A stretch of DNA of 64,000 bases from an uncultured Bacilli bacterium. Its GTDB lineage: Bacteria; Bacillota_I; Bacilli_A; RF39; UBA660. Positions 7,389-15,479 of the stretch are shown piece after piece (position 1 is the first letter of the stretch; the number at the start of each line of letters is the position of its first letter). The position numbers and the translations under genes were made by a program. The notes beneath the pieces are model-generated. The model searched no databases and had not been told where the DNA came from. It worked only from the letters and a program-made list of their open reading frames with translations. Location of the stretch: positions 197,147 to 261,146 of the forward strand of contig CALVKA010000002.1 of NCBI GenBank assembly GCA_944332475.1, read 5' to 3'.

Positions 7389-9683
7389 TTATTTTGTAAA
7401 ACTACTTACTTCACTATTAGATAAACTTACATCATCCAACATATCCTTAGCACTAGTAATTGGTCTCAAACTCTCACTTGGCGAATCATAATCTAATAAT
7501 TCACTAGGATTCGTAATACCCAAATCATGATTCAAAGATAAAGCATCCTCAACTTGATGATATAAAGATGTAACAAAATGAAGTCTCTGCTCTACTTTTT
7601 CTAATGAATATGGATAACCACTAGCCAAACTTTTGAACTTGTCCATATTATCATTCAAAGTATTATCTCCTATATCAGAAAAAAAGCACTCTTTTAATAC
7701 CCTAGCATTTTCATGATTAATTTCTTTTTCTTTAACGACTTCACTTAAGATATCAAATGTCTGAATTTGATTTTCGTAATTTCCTAAATAATAATTAACA
7801 TTTCCATTATAAAGATAAGCCGTAGAAAACAAATCAATAATACTCTCTTTGTTTAAAGTCTTACTTTCTTGAATCTGCTGCATAACTTCCTGATAATGAC
7901 TACGATGTTTTTGAGCAATTTTTTCATGATCAATTTTAACCAAGGGAATATGAAAATAATCTGCCCATTTTAAAGAATCTTGGTAAAGTTCTTCATCTGA
8001 CATAATATAATCATTTACCATAATATAATCAGGTTGAACCGTTTGTTCCTCTTGCCAACGTCTAACAACAACTTCAGAATAATCCTGAGGACTAACAGAA
8101 ACATGGTAAGAAGGAGAATGAATATTTAATAATTCCTGATAAGACTCAACAGAAGGAATAGAAACCTCTTGGATAGAAGAAAAAGAAGGAATCGTAAAAT
8201 CTCCCATACGAGTACCAAGATCCTTATTACCTAATTGAACCAAGCGATTACTAGAAACACCATTAAACCCTAATAAAATTCCAGACCCACCAACAAATGT
8301 AACACCCGTTTTATTCAATAAAGAAAGACTAATATTAGGATTTCCTTGTTGATTACTTTCCCAAAGAGTTGGATTTTCAAACAATTGATTTCCAAATTCA
8401 TAATTAGGACTAGTTAACTTATTTTTTTGTTGAATACCATGAACCAAGGCTTTATAGTTAGGATCATCTACTGTAATAAGAGGAATAGAATGGCTAACGC
8501 TATCTTCTGTTGTATAATTTACCATAGAAGATGCATTTAAATTAGAATCAACAACATCTTGATTAACTTGAGAAGCTTTAAAATCCAAAATCCACTGACG
8601 AATAGAAGTAAAATCAATATGATAATGAATACTAGCTGCAAAAGAATCAACTTGCTTTAAAAAGTCTTCTGCCCCCAACACTCCAGTATTAAGTTGTCCT
8701 ATTAAATTTAAAAATATTTGCATATTTGCTACATCACTATTTTCTAAAAAGGAAGATTCTTTTGCTTCATTAAAAATCGCCTGTAATTTTCCTAAATCCG
8801 TCGAATTACAATAAGCAGAAAAATAAGTAAGAACACAATCCTGATTAAACTGATTAGGAGTTAAATGAGATAAATCAGCAGAACGCAAGGACTCTTTTCC
8901 TAATAGCATAGAAACTTTTCTAGTAAATAAGGGCGATAACTCCTCATCCATTAAAACTGTATGTGCAATTTCAGATGCAGTAAAAAACTTACTTTCATTA
9001 GAATATTTATTTTGTAATTGTTCTACAAAAGAAACAAGTTCCTCATCATAGGAATAATCAAGCACCGACCGAATAAGTAAAGGACTATTATTCTTTTCTA
9101 TAATTGAAGAAATTTTTTGAAATTGAGGACTAGAAATAACCGTCTCCAACTGAGAAAAAGAAAGTGAATTAAGAAAAGAATCAGAAGTTAAAACAGGACG
9201 TTTTACAAAAGACATAACAAAAGAATAAGCACCTGGCTTTTCTTTTAATAATCGAATCTGTTCATCACTTAACTTACTAGAATATTGCCAAAAATCAGGA
9301 TGATTCATAATGATATCAGAGCCATATTTTTCTACTTCAGAAGAAAAGTCTGAACCAAGATTTCCCTCTTTCTCTAAAGAAACCAATCTAGAAAACAAAT
9401 TAGAATCTTTCTCATAAATATCCATATTAGAATCCGTCAATAAATCAAGATGATCTAATAAATAATAATAGGACCCAAAATCATCTTTAGAAATATCCAT
9501 CAAAAAAGAAAACTGTTTACTCTTACAATTACCTTGAACAAGTTTAAAGACTACCTCTTGTAAATTAGTACCCCATGAAAGATTTAAAAATTGATCCGTC
9601 AACATATAATCAGGAACAGAAACACCCAAACGCCTAAACTCCTTTTTTACTCTTCTTTGTTCTTTACTCAAAAATAAAGCCAT
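7389..9683 (-). CDS. Large uncharacterised cytosolic protein (764 aa)
   Basis: Not recognised. The protein has no signal peptide or membrane helix. The first half (to about 400) is predicted all-helical and Ser/Leu/Gln-rich. A middle region (about 450-520) contains VTFVGGSGILLGFNG and LGTRMGDF. Then EVVVRRWQEEQTVQPDYIMV is followed by MSDEELYQDSLKWADYFHIP and LVKID, which looks like an alpha/beta unit in which a strand presents a ligand or nucleotide. The C-terminus is helical. ATG 9683 follows AGAGGT by seven bases. It sits beside cotE in the miaB-ricA-cotE block, so a sporulation link is possible but unproven. Confidence 0.65.
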   Translation of the reverse strand: MALFLSKEQRRVKKEFRRLGVSVPDYMLTDQFLNLSWGTNLQEVVFKLVQGNCKSKQFSFLMDISKDDFGSYYYLLDHLDLLTDSNMDIYEKDSNLFSRLVSLEKEGNLGSDFSSEVEKYGSDIIMNHPDFWQYSSKLSDEQIRLLKEKPGAYSFVMSFVKRPVLTSDSFLNSLSFSQLETVISSPQFQKISSIIEKNNSPLLIRSVLDYSYDEELVSFVEQLQNKYSNESKFFTASEIAHTVLMDEELSPLFTRKVSMLLGKESLRSADLSHLTPNQFNQDCVLTYFSAYCNSTDLGKLQAIFNEAKESSFLENSDVANMQIFLNLIGQLNTGVLGAEDFLKQVDSFAASIHYHIDFTSIRQWILDFKASQVNQDVVDSNLNASSMVNYTTEDSVSHSIPLITVDDPNYKALVHGIQQKNKLTSPNYEFGNQLFENPTLWESNQQGNPNISLSLLNKTGVTFVGGSGILLGFNGVSSNRLVQLGNKDLGTRMGDFTIPSFSSIQEVSIPSVESYQELLNIHSPSYHVSVSPQDYSEVVVRRWQEEQTVQPDYIMVNDYIMSDEELYQDSLKWADYFHIPLVKIDHEKIAQKHRSHYQEVMQQIQESKTLNKESIIDLFSTAYLYNGNVNYYLGNYENQIQTFDILSEVVKEKEINHENARVLKECFFSDIGDNTLNDNMDKFKSLASGYPYSLEKVEQRLHFVTSLYHQVEDALSLNHDLGITNPSELLDYDSPSESLRPITSAKDMLDDVSLSNSEVSSFTK

Positions 9684-9748
9684 ATTAAGCACCTCTTTTT
9701 CTTCATTATACCAATAGTAAAATAAAAAAGAAATGAACCAAATAATAT

Positions 9749-9777
9749 TTGACTAATATTTTATTTTTTATTATGAT
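9749..9777 (+). promoter_or_regulatory. Sigma-A promoter of the phospholipase C-like gene
   Basis: TTGACT (9749-9754), 17-base spacer, TATGAT (9772-9777), 30 bases before the plus-strand start, with AGGAGGT between. Confidence 0.8.
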
Positions 9778-9807
9778 ATTGTATGTAAAAGTAGTAGGAG
9801 GTAACAT

Positions 9808-10446
9808 ATGGCATCAGCAGTAATCCATCTAGCAGTAGCAAAAGTACTAGAACCATATTTAAAAATAACAAACAAAAAAGACTATTATCTAGGCTCTATT
9901 GCCCCAGATATAGCCAAACAAATTGGAGAAACCAAACAAAAGTCACACTTTTTATACAACGAAAAAAATGGTGTACCAAACATAAAAATGTTTACAGATA
10001 AATATCCAAACTTTTATAAAAACGATTTTGATTTAGGATACTATATTCATTTATTTACAGATAAACTATGGTTTGATAAATTTTTAAATAATTTAGTACA
10101 AAGTAATTCTGTTAAGTTGATGGATGGAACTATTTTAAACACAACCCCAGAAGAATTAGAAGAATTAATCTATTCAGATTATACAAATCTAAATATAAAC
10201 GTAATAGAAGAATATAATATGGATTTAACCCTTTTTTATGAAGAATTTCAAAAACCAAATACAACCATAGATGAAATTCCCACCAACAAACTAAACATCT
10301 TAATAGACAAAATGGGAATTATTATCGAAAACTCAAAGCAAGAAAAAAACTATATTTTTGACATCTACTTAATAAAACAATTTATTGAAGATACAAAAGA
10401 AAGAATCCTAAAAGAAATAAAAGACTATGAACGTGTTACTTCATAG
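9808..10446 (+). CDS. Zinc-dependent phospholipase C-like protein
   Basis: The start MASAVIHLAVAKVLEPYL, the following YLGSIAPDIAK (Asp ligand) and the later YYIHLFTDKLWFDKF match the pattern of the zinc-dependent phospholipase C / S1-P1-nuclease-like family (Zn_dep_PLPC), with metal-ligand His and Asp residues in order. No signal peptide is visible, so it acts inside the cell, unlike secreted phospholipase C. The substrate is unknown. It has its own promoter and terminator and is inverted inside the miaB-ricA/cotE block, facing ricA tail to tail. Confidence 0.7.
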   Translation: MASAVIHLAVAKVLEPYLKITNKKDYYLGSIAPDIAKQIGETKQKSHFLYNEKNGVPNIKMFTDKYPNFYKNDFDLGYYIHLFTDKLWFDKFLNNLVQSNSVKLMDGTILNTTPEELEELIYSDYTNLNINVIEEYNMDLTLFYEEFQKPNTTIDEIPTNKLNILIDKMGIIIENSKQEKNYIFDIYLIKQFIEDTKERILKEIKDYERVTS

Positions 10447-10453
10447 TTTTTTT
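10424..10453 (+). terminator. Terminator between the phospholipase C-like gene and ricA
   Basis: Stem ACTATGAA/TTCATAGT (10424-10431 and 10440-10447), then seven T on the plus strand. The opposite side also has a T-rich tail, so it may serve ricA too. Confidence 0.8.
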
Positions 10454-10769
10454 AATTCATTAATTGATAAAAATAATCATTCAAATCTTCTTCTACATAA
10501 GAAAGCATATCATTTACTTTACCCAAATGCTCCATATAAACAACATAAATAGGATACTGATATAACTCTTCTTCTAAAGAATCTAACTTTTCTTTACCAA
10601 CACCACTTTTGACATATTCCTTTTGTGCATTTTTTAAATCATCAATCAACCTCATCAATTCTTGATTCTTTTCCATTTTATCTTTCAACTGAAGACATTG
10701 TTGATAATCATTACTATTTGTAATGACAGAAATTACATCATCAATCGCCTTATTCAACTGCTTCACCAT
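10452..10769 (-). CDS. ricA: YlbF/YmcA family protein (RicA-like)
   Basis: RicA (YmcA) joins RicF and RicT in a complex that steers RNase Y and affects competence, biofilm and sporulation in B. subtilis. The 105-residue helical protein has the family look: MVKQLNKAIDDVISVI, then LIDDLKNAQKEYVKSG and an amphipathic C-terminal helix. I start at ATG 10769 with GGAG five bases upstream, overlapping the miaB end by 20 bases; the B. subtilis neighbour of miaB is ymcA, which supports ricA over the paralogue ylbF. RNase Y, its partner, is at 50.3 kb. Confidence 0.75.
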   Translation of the reverse strand: MVKQLNKAIDDVISVITNSNDYQQCLQLKDKMEKNQELMRLIDDLKNAQKEYVKSGVGKEKLDSLEEELYQYPIYVVYMEHLGKVNDMLSYVEEDLNDYFYQLMN

Positions 10770-12165
10770 CCAAACTCCAAGTCTTAGCCTCAATTATTTT
10801 TACCATAACTAAATCTCCTGGAGCAAGTTCCTTTTTACTAGAAAAATTAATTAATTTATTAGTATCACTATATCCATAATACATATGTTTCTTATCAGAA
10901 ATACCCTCAACCAACACTTCTACCTCAGAACCGACAAGTTTTTTATTATTTTCTAAAAAATAATGGTTAACCACTTCATTTAATCTCTGCAAACGTTCTT
11001 CTTTTTCTTCCTGTAAAACAGGATCAGCAAGTCTACAAGCAGGAGTACCTTCTCTCTTAGAAAAAACGAACGTAAAGGCATTATCGTATTGACATTCACG
11101 AACCAAAGATAACGTTTCTTGAAAATCCTCTTCCGTTTCCCCTGGAAAACCTACAATAATATCTGTAGAAATACTAACACCTGGAACTCTATCTTTAATC
11201 TTATGAAACAACTCTAAATAACTTTCTCTCGTATAACGACGTCCCATAAGTTTTAAAATACGACTAGAACCACTTTGCACAGGCAAATGAACACTAGGCA
11301 TAATATTAGGATATTTTGCAATTACATCTATCATTTCATCTGTAAAATCCCATGGATGTGAAGTCGTAAAACGAATCCTAGCAATTCCCATTTTCGCAAC
11401 ATCCTCTAATAGATTAGCCATAGTATAATCATCATAAATATCCTTACCATATGCATTAACATTTTGACCAAGTAAAGTAACTTCCTTAAATCCATCATCA
11501 ACTAATTTTTTTACTTCAGCTAATACATCTTCCTTTAGACGACTACGTTCACGACCTCTTGTATAAGGAACAATACAATAAGTACAAAACTTATTACAAC
11601 CATAAATAATATTAACATATGCTTTATAATCATTTACTCGTAAAACAGGAAGCCCTTCAATCAAATCCCCCTCACGTGAAAACACTTCAATTTGTTGTTT
11701 ATTTTCCTCGATTGCTTTATCAATAATTTCAGGCAATTGATACATATTATGAGTACCAAAAACAAAATTTACCCACTTATAATCCCGAAGAATCTTTTCC
11801 ACAACACTAGCTTCCTGTGCCATACAACCACATAGTCCAACAATCAAATCTTTCTTCTCTTGTTTTAAATGTTTCAAACGCCCAAGCATACCAAACGCCT
11901 TATTATGAGCATTCTCACGAATAGAACATGTATTTAATAACACCAAATCAGCATCCTCATAACGTTCTACTTTAGAAAATCCTAAAAACATAAGTAATGC
12001 TTCAATATTTTCACTATCATGTTCATTCATCTGACAACCATAAGTCTTCAAATAAAAAGTCTTACCTTTATATTTATCTTTAACTTCACTATCTTCTTTA
12101 AATTCAATTCTTTTATAGGGTCTAAGGTCTCTAGTCCTAGCTTCTTTATAATTTGGTAAATGCAT
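10750..12165 (-). CDS. miaB: tRNA-2-methylthio-N6-dimethylallyladenosine synthase MiaB
   Basis: MiaB adds the methylthio group to i6A37 of tRNAs, a radical SAM reaction. The 471 residues show the N-terminal MTTase domain with the cluster Cys in TYGCQMNEHDSE (C44), NTCSIRENAHNKA and GLCGCMAQE; the radical-SAM triad GCNKFCTYCIVPYTRGRE; and a C-terminal TRAM domain (about 405-470). The N-terminal 30-residue extension before the fold is typical of Firmicute MiaB. GAGGTGG lies before the ATG. Followed directly by ricA. Confidence 0.96.
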   Translation of the reverse strand: MHLPNYKEARTRDLRPYKRIEFKEDSEVKDKYKGKTFYLKTYGCQMNEHDSENIEALLMFLGFSKVERYEDADLVLLNTCSIRENAHNKAFGMLGRLKHLKQEKKDLIVGLCGCMAQEASVVEKILRDYKWVNFVFGTHNMYQLPEIIDKAIEENKQQIEVFSREGDLIEGLPVLRVNDYKAYVNIIYGCNKFCTYCIVPYTRGRERSRLKEDVLAEVKKLVDDGFKEVTLLGQNVNAYGKDIYDDYTMANLLEDVAKMGIARIRFTTSHPWDFTDEMIDVIAKYPNIMPSVHLPVQSGSSRILKLMGRRYTRESYLELFHKIKDRVPGVSISTDIIVGFPGETEEDFQETLSLVRECQYDNAFTFVFSKREGTPACRLADPVLQEEKEERLQRLNEVVNHYFLENNKKLVGSEVEVLVEGISDKKHMYYGYSDTNKLINFSSKKELAPGDLVMVKIIEAKTWSLDGEAVE

Positions 12166-12212
12166 AATACCACCTCACAAGTCACCAAAAATTATAACAC
12201 AAAACATACAAA

Positions 12213-12237
12213 CAAAAAAGAGGAAATTTCCTCTTAT
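12213..12237 (-). terminator. Intrinsic terminator of the ankyrin-type gene
   Basis: A perfect 18-base palindrome (12218-12235) followed by T residues on the minus strand, overlapping the stop codon at 12234. Confidence 0.85.
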
Positions 12238-12929
12238 ATTATAGCTTCCGCTAAAGAAGTATTAATCATCTGATCTAATAAAGAAAATTTTCCTCTCATC
12301 AAATCGTGTTTAATAACTTCCATATTATCAACAATCTTTTCCAATAGATGTTCCATACTAGGTACCAAACCATCTTTTTTCTCTAAACTATCCACAATAT
12401 TCTCAAGATTCGTTAACTTAGAATACTTACCATAATAATTATTCTTAATACATAGTTGATATAACTGTTTAAATGACAATACATCAATATTATTAAAACG
12501 TTTCTCTTCTAAAATCTTCAAGGCTTGAAAAGCACTTTGATTATGAACAGCTCTATCTAGTACCGTTTCACCATTTTTATTCTTAATATTTAATAGATAT
12601 CTCTTACTTCTCGTTAATCGTTCTAAAATCTTTAACGCAGGAACAGATGTATCTTTTACTAACAAATGTCCAATCGTATTACCATCTAAGTTTTGATGAT
12701 TAGGATCCCAACTACGTTTACGAATAAATTTCAAAACCAATTCATACTGTTTAGCCTTTAAAAGACGACAAACAACATCATTACCAGCAACATCAACAGT
12801 ATTAATATCTACTCTATTCGTAGAAATAAGCTCATCTACTAAATGATAATATCCCTCTTTAATTAATGCAAAAATCAGGGATGGTTCTTCTTCACAAGCT
12901 TTCAATGCCTGTTTTTCATCATAAAACAT
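12234..12929 (-). CDS. Ankyrin-repeat-like protein
   Basis: The 231-residue protein is all helical, with short repeats resembling ankyrin units: VDINTVDVAGNDVVCRLL, then DPNHQNLDGNTIGHLLV and LNIKNKNGETVLDRAV, each with the N-G/D-T turn typical of ankyrins. Such domains bind proteins; no catalytic part is present. I start at ATG 12929 after AGAGGT (spacing eight); the longer frame to 12992 has no site. It is followed by its own terminator and lies upstream of miaB. Partner unknown. Confidence 0.7.
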   Translation of the reverse strand: MFYDEKQALKACEEEPSLIFALIKEGYYHLVDELISTNRVDINTVDVAGNDVVCRLLKAKQYELVLKFIRKRSWDPNHQNLDGNTIGHLLVKDTSVPALKILERLTRSKRYLLNIKNKNGETVLDRAVHNQSAFQALKILEEKRFNNIDVLSFKQLYQLCIKNNYYGKYSKLTNLENIVDSLEKKDGLVPSMEHLLEKIVDNMEVIKHDLMRGKFSLLDQMINTSLAEAII

Positions 12930-13057
12930 GTATAACACCTCTCTGTTTATGTGACAGTTATATATTTTACCAGAGATATCCCTATTTGTCAAATTATCAC
13001 CCTCTACAGATAGTGTTTACAAAAATAAAATATTTATACAAACTTAATGTTTACAAC

Positions 13058-13089
13058 AAAAAAAGAAATGGATTATTTTTCCCATTTCT
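13058..13089 (-). terminator. Intrinsic terminator of the YdjI-like gene
   Basis: Stem AGAAATGG/CCATTTCT (13064-13071 and 13082-13089), then seven T on the minus strand after the stop at 13099. Confidence 0.85.
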
Positions 13090-13098
13090 GTTTATTTA

Positions 13099-14295
13099 TT
13101 ATTTTAATTTTGTTCCACAGTTACTACAGAAGTTTGCTCCGTTTGTTGGTTGTCCACAGTTAGGACAAAAACTTCCAGTAGCACCAGTCTGTGCTTGAGG
13201 TGCAGCTTGTACCGGAGTTACAGGTTGTGCTTGGGCAACAGTCTGTGCCTGATTTAATTGTTGAGCAGCTTGATTTGCATATGGATCATATGCTTGAGCA
13301 GCAACTGTTCCTTGACCATTCATAGCTGTATTAGCAGCTCCTCCAATCATACCACCTGATGCCATATTCATCATTCCTACACCAACAAATCCATTCATAG
13401 CACCAGCTTCATTATTCGCAGCATCTTGAACAGCATTTGCATAAGCTCCAGTAAGAGTTCCTTGTTGCATAAACTGATTAGAAGATAATTCATAATTATC
13501 GATTTTTTCATTAGATTCATCATCCAAAGTGACAGATTCAACAACGAATCCTAAAATACTAAGACCTCTATCACGAATTGGTTGATCAAATACTTTCTCA
13601 TCCATAACCTTCTTAATTTCATCTGTACTACTAGGTAATTCAAGTACTGGAACTTTATGTTCTGAAGTACCAAGTTCATTTAAGACATTTTGGAAAGCCC
13701 CAATAACTTCAGATCTCATTTGTTCACATAATTCATCTTTACGATACTCTTCTGCAGTACCAGCAATACGTGACATAAAAACTGCAGGATCACTGATTTT
13801 AAATGTATATTTACCAAAACATTTAACCTCGACACGTAAAGGACTCATAGTACCAGTCATTTGGTTTGGAATTGGATGAGACCAATCTTGATAAGGAATT
13901 GGTGCTGGTGTTCCAAACTTATTATCCATTATTTCTTTAGCATTAATATAGAACACAGCCTGTTCCTTAAACGTTCCACCATTATAAGTAAATCTTCCCC
14001 ACATTTCTTTAAATACATCACCAAATTGCCCAGCAAAGAATGATGGTGAAGTTGATTGATCAAAAGTAAAGATTCCTTCCTCAGCAGTAGCATCTAAAAT
14101 TTGTCCATTTTGGAATACCACAGCAATTTGACCAGGTGCCACCTGAATAGCACTATCTTTAGAGATAATTCCATTAGGAGTAGACACTCTCCTCATTAAA
14201 ATATCTTGACCTAAATCATCACAACGGATATATTCTTTCCATTGATCATGTAATGTTCCCCCTATAGCTCCAGCAGCTGCTTTAATTAACCCCAT
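13099..14295 (-). CDS. SPFH-domain zinc-ribbon protein, YdjI-like
   Basis: The 398-residue protein matches the B. subtilis YdjI type: an SPFH/virion-core-like domain from GLIKAAAGAIGG through AIQVAPGQIAVVFQNG and on to about residue 290, a Gly/Ala/Gln-rich linker, and a C-terminal zinc ribbon CPNCGQPTNGANFCSNCG. In B. subtilis YdjG, YdjH and YdjI form a membrane complex that recruits PspA under envelope stress. Here the YdjH-like and YdjG-like genes lie just upstream on the same strand. It has its own sigma-A promoter and a 160-base structured leader. No pspA-like gene is adjacent. Confidence 0.85.
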   Translation of the reverse strand: MGLIKAAAGAIGGTLHDQWKEYIRCDDLGQDILMRRVSTPNGIISKDSAIQVAPGQIAVVFQNGQILDATAEEGIFTFDQSTSPSFFAGQFGDVFKEMWGRFTYNGGTFKEQAVFYINAKEIMDNKFGTPAPIPYQDWSHPIPNQMTGTMSPLRVEVKCFGKYTFKISDPAVFMSRIAGTAEEYRKDELCEQMRSEVIGAFQNVLNELGTSEHKVPVLELPSSTDEIKKVMDEKVFDQPIRDRGLSILGFVVESVTLDDESNEKIDNYELSSNQFMQQGTLTGAYANAVQDAANNEAGAMNGFVGVGMMNMASGGMIGGAANTAMNGQGTVAAQAYDPYANQAAQQLNQAQTVAQAQPVTPVQAAPQAQTGATGSFCPNCGQPTNGANFCSNCGTKLK

Positions 14296-14332
14296 ATAAA
14301 ACTCTCCTTCTAATATTAACTTTTTTCTCTAG

Positions 14333-14460
14333 GATAGGCTTTCGTATCAATCCCCTGTATCTGACTATATAATCTCATACAGAATAATACGTTTCCCATA
14401 AGGCACTTATTTTCTTAGCGTATGATACAAAAATAATACAATAACCCTATCTTAATACAA
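14333..14460 (-). promoter_or_regulatory. Candidate structured 5' leader RNA of the YdjI-like gene
   Basis: Downstream of a sigma-A promoter, the minus-strand transcript folds by eye into a closed branched form. P1 pairs GATAGG (14451-14446) with CCTATC (14338-14333). P2 pairs TTTGTATCA (14431-14423) with TGATACGAA (14349-14341), with a U-G. P3 pairs TACG (14422-14419) with CGTA (14391-14388), enclosing hairpin ATAAG/CTTAT (14410-14406, 14402-14398). A second arm pairs CTGTAT (14382-14377) with ATACAG (14360-14355). The ribosome site lies about 30 bases after P1. I recognise no known riboswitch family. Confidence 0.55.
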
Positions 14461-14464
14461 AACA

Positions 14465-14493
14465 ATCGTACCATATATTACAAACAATGTCAA
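14465..14493 (-). promoter_or_regulatory. Sigma-A promoter of the YdjI-like gene
   Basis: TTGACA (14493-14488), 17-base spacer, TACGAT (14470-14465) on the minus strand. It implies a leader of about 160 bases before the ATG at 14295. Confidence 0.75.
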
Positions 14494-14567
14494 AGAAACA
14501 AAAACGACTTGTTCTTTTCTAGTAAAATGATTTTTATACTAATTTACTAACTAGAAATACCACTCCT

Positions 14568-15479
14568 TTAAAACCGGTGTCCACCACCGCCATGACTTCT
14601 GCCACTACTACTAGAATGCGTAGAACTACCACCAAATCCACCATCACTATTGCTATTATAGCGTGGTGTAACACTAGTATAAGTAGAAGTAAGAGTATCA
14701 CTAAGAATTTTAACATTTGCAGAATCCTCTACCAAATAATTACGAGAAGAAGTTGCTTTTCTTACTAATTTATTTTTATAAATCATAATACCAATTACAA
14801 TGAACGTAATAACAAAAGGAACTCCAAAAACAATTGCGAAAGGAAAAGTTCTTACAATCTCACCATCGCTTGCAACATGATATTTGGCATCCTCCATTTC
14901 ATTAAGATAACCAAGATTTTTATATCCTGTGGTAGCGTTAATAAAACTCGAAATACCCTCTTTATAATTTTGATCACTAAACTCTTGGTAAATAGCATCC
15001 ATAATAGCTTCAATACGATAATCATTATATAAACTAATAGCTTGTCCCGTTGTAGACATATAAATCACCCGATTATCCATATCCGCTAAAAACAAAATCC
15101 CACTATGACTAGAATCCGTACCAAAATCATTATAATCATAAAAATCATCCGCATATGCTACTTCATTATTTTTATTATTTTCAGCAATAGTAACAATAGC
15201 CATATCCATATCTGCTTGATCAATAAAATCCAATACTTCTTGATAAATTTCTTTTTCTTCTGAATCAGTTAGTAAATCAGCAAAATCATAAACTTTCTCC
15301 GAAGCATCCACAGCTGGAGTATTTAAAATAGCATCCAAATTTTGACTAGTTACTATAATATCCTGTGAAACCAACAAATTATCTCTTGTCCTAGTAAAAG
15401 TATTAGTACTAGCAGAAACTGGCATAATACAAAAATGAAATAACATAACGATTAGAAGGAAACATTTCCATTTTTTCAT
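14568..15479 (-). CDS. TPM-domain membrane protein, YdjH/YgcG-like
   Basis: The 303 residues form a secreted, membrane-anchored TPM (repair/phosphatase) domain protein. A signal peptide (MKKWKCFLLIVMLFHF, to about residue 23) is followed by the TPM core (VYDFADLLTDSEEKEIYQ, then DMAIVTI, SGILFLADMDNRVIYM and the helical end), a membrane helix near 215-235 and a Gly/Ser/His tail GGFGGSSTHSSSSGR, typical of YgcG-type proteins. ATG 15479 overlaps the upstream gene's stop (ATGA) and has AGGAGGG. It corresponds in position to B. subtilis ydjH. Confidence 0.85.
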   Translation of the reverse strand: MKKWKCFLLIVMLFHFCIMPVSASTNTFTRTRDNLLVSQDIIVTSQNLDAILNTPAVDASEKVYDFADLLTDSEEKEIYQEVLDFIDQADMDMAIVTIAENNKNNEVAYADDFYDYNDFGTDSSHSGILFLADMDNRVIYMSTTGQAISLYNDYRIEAIMDAIYQEFSDQNYKEGISSFINATTGYKNLGYLNEMEDAKYHVASDGEIVRTFPFAIVFGVPFVITFIVIGIMIYKNKLVRKATSSRNYLVEDSANVKILSDTLTSTYTSVTPRYNSNSDGGFGGSSTHSSSSGRSHGGGGHRF

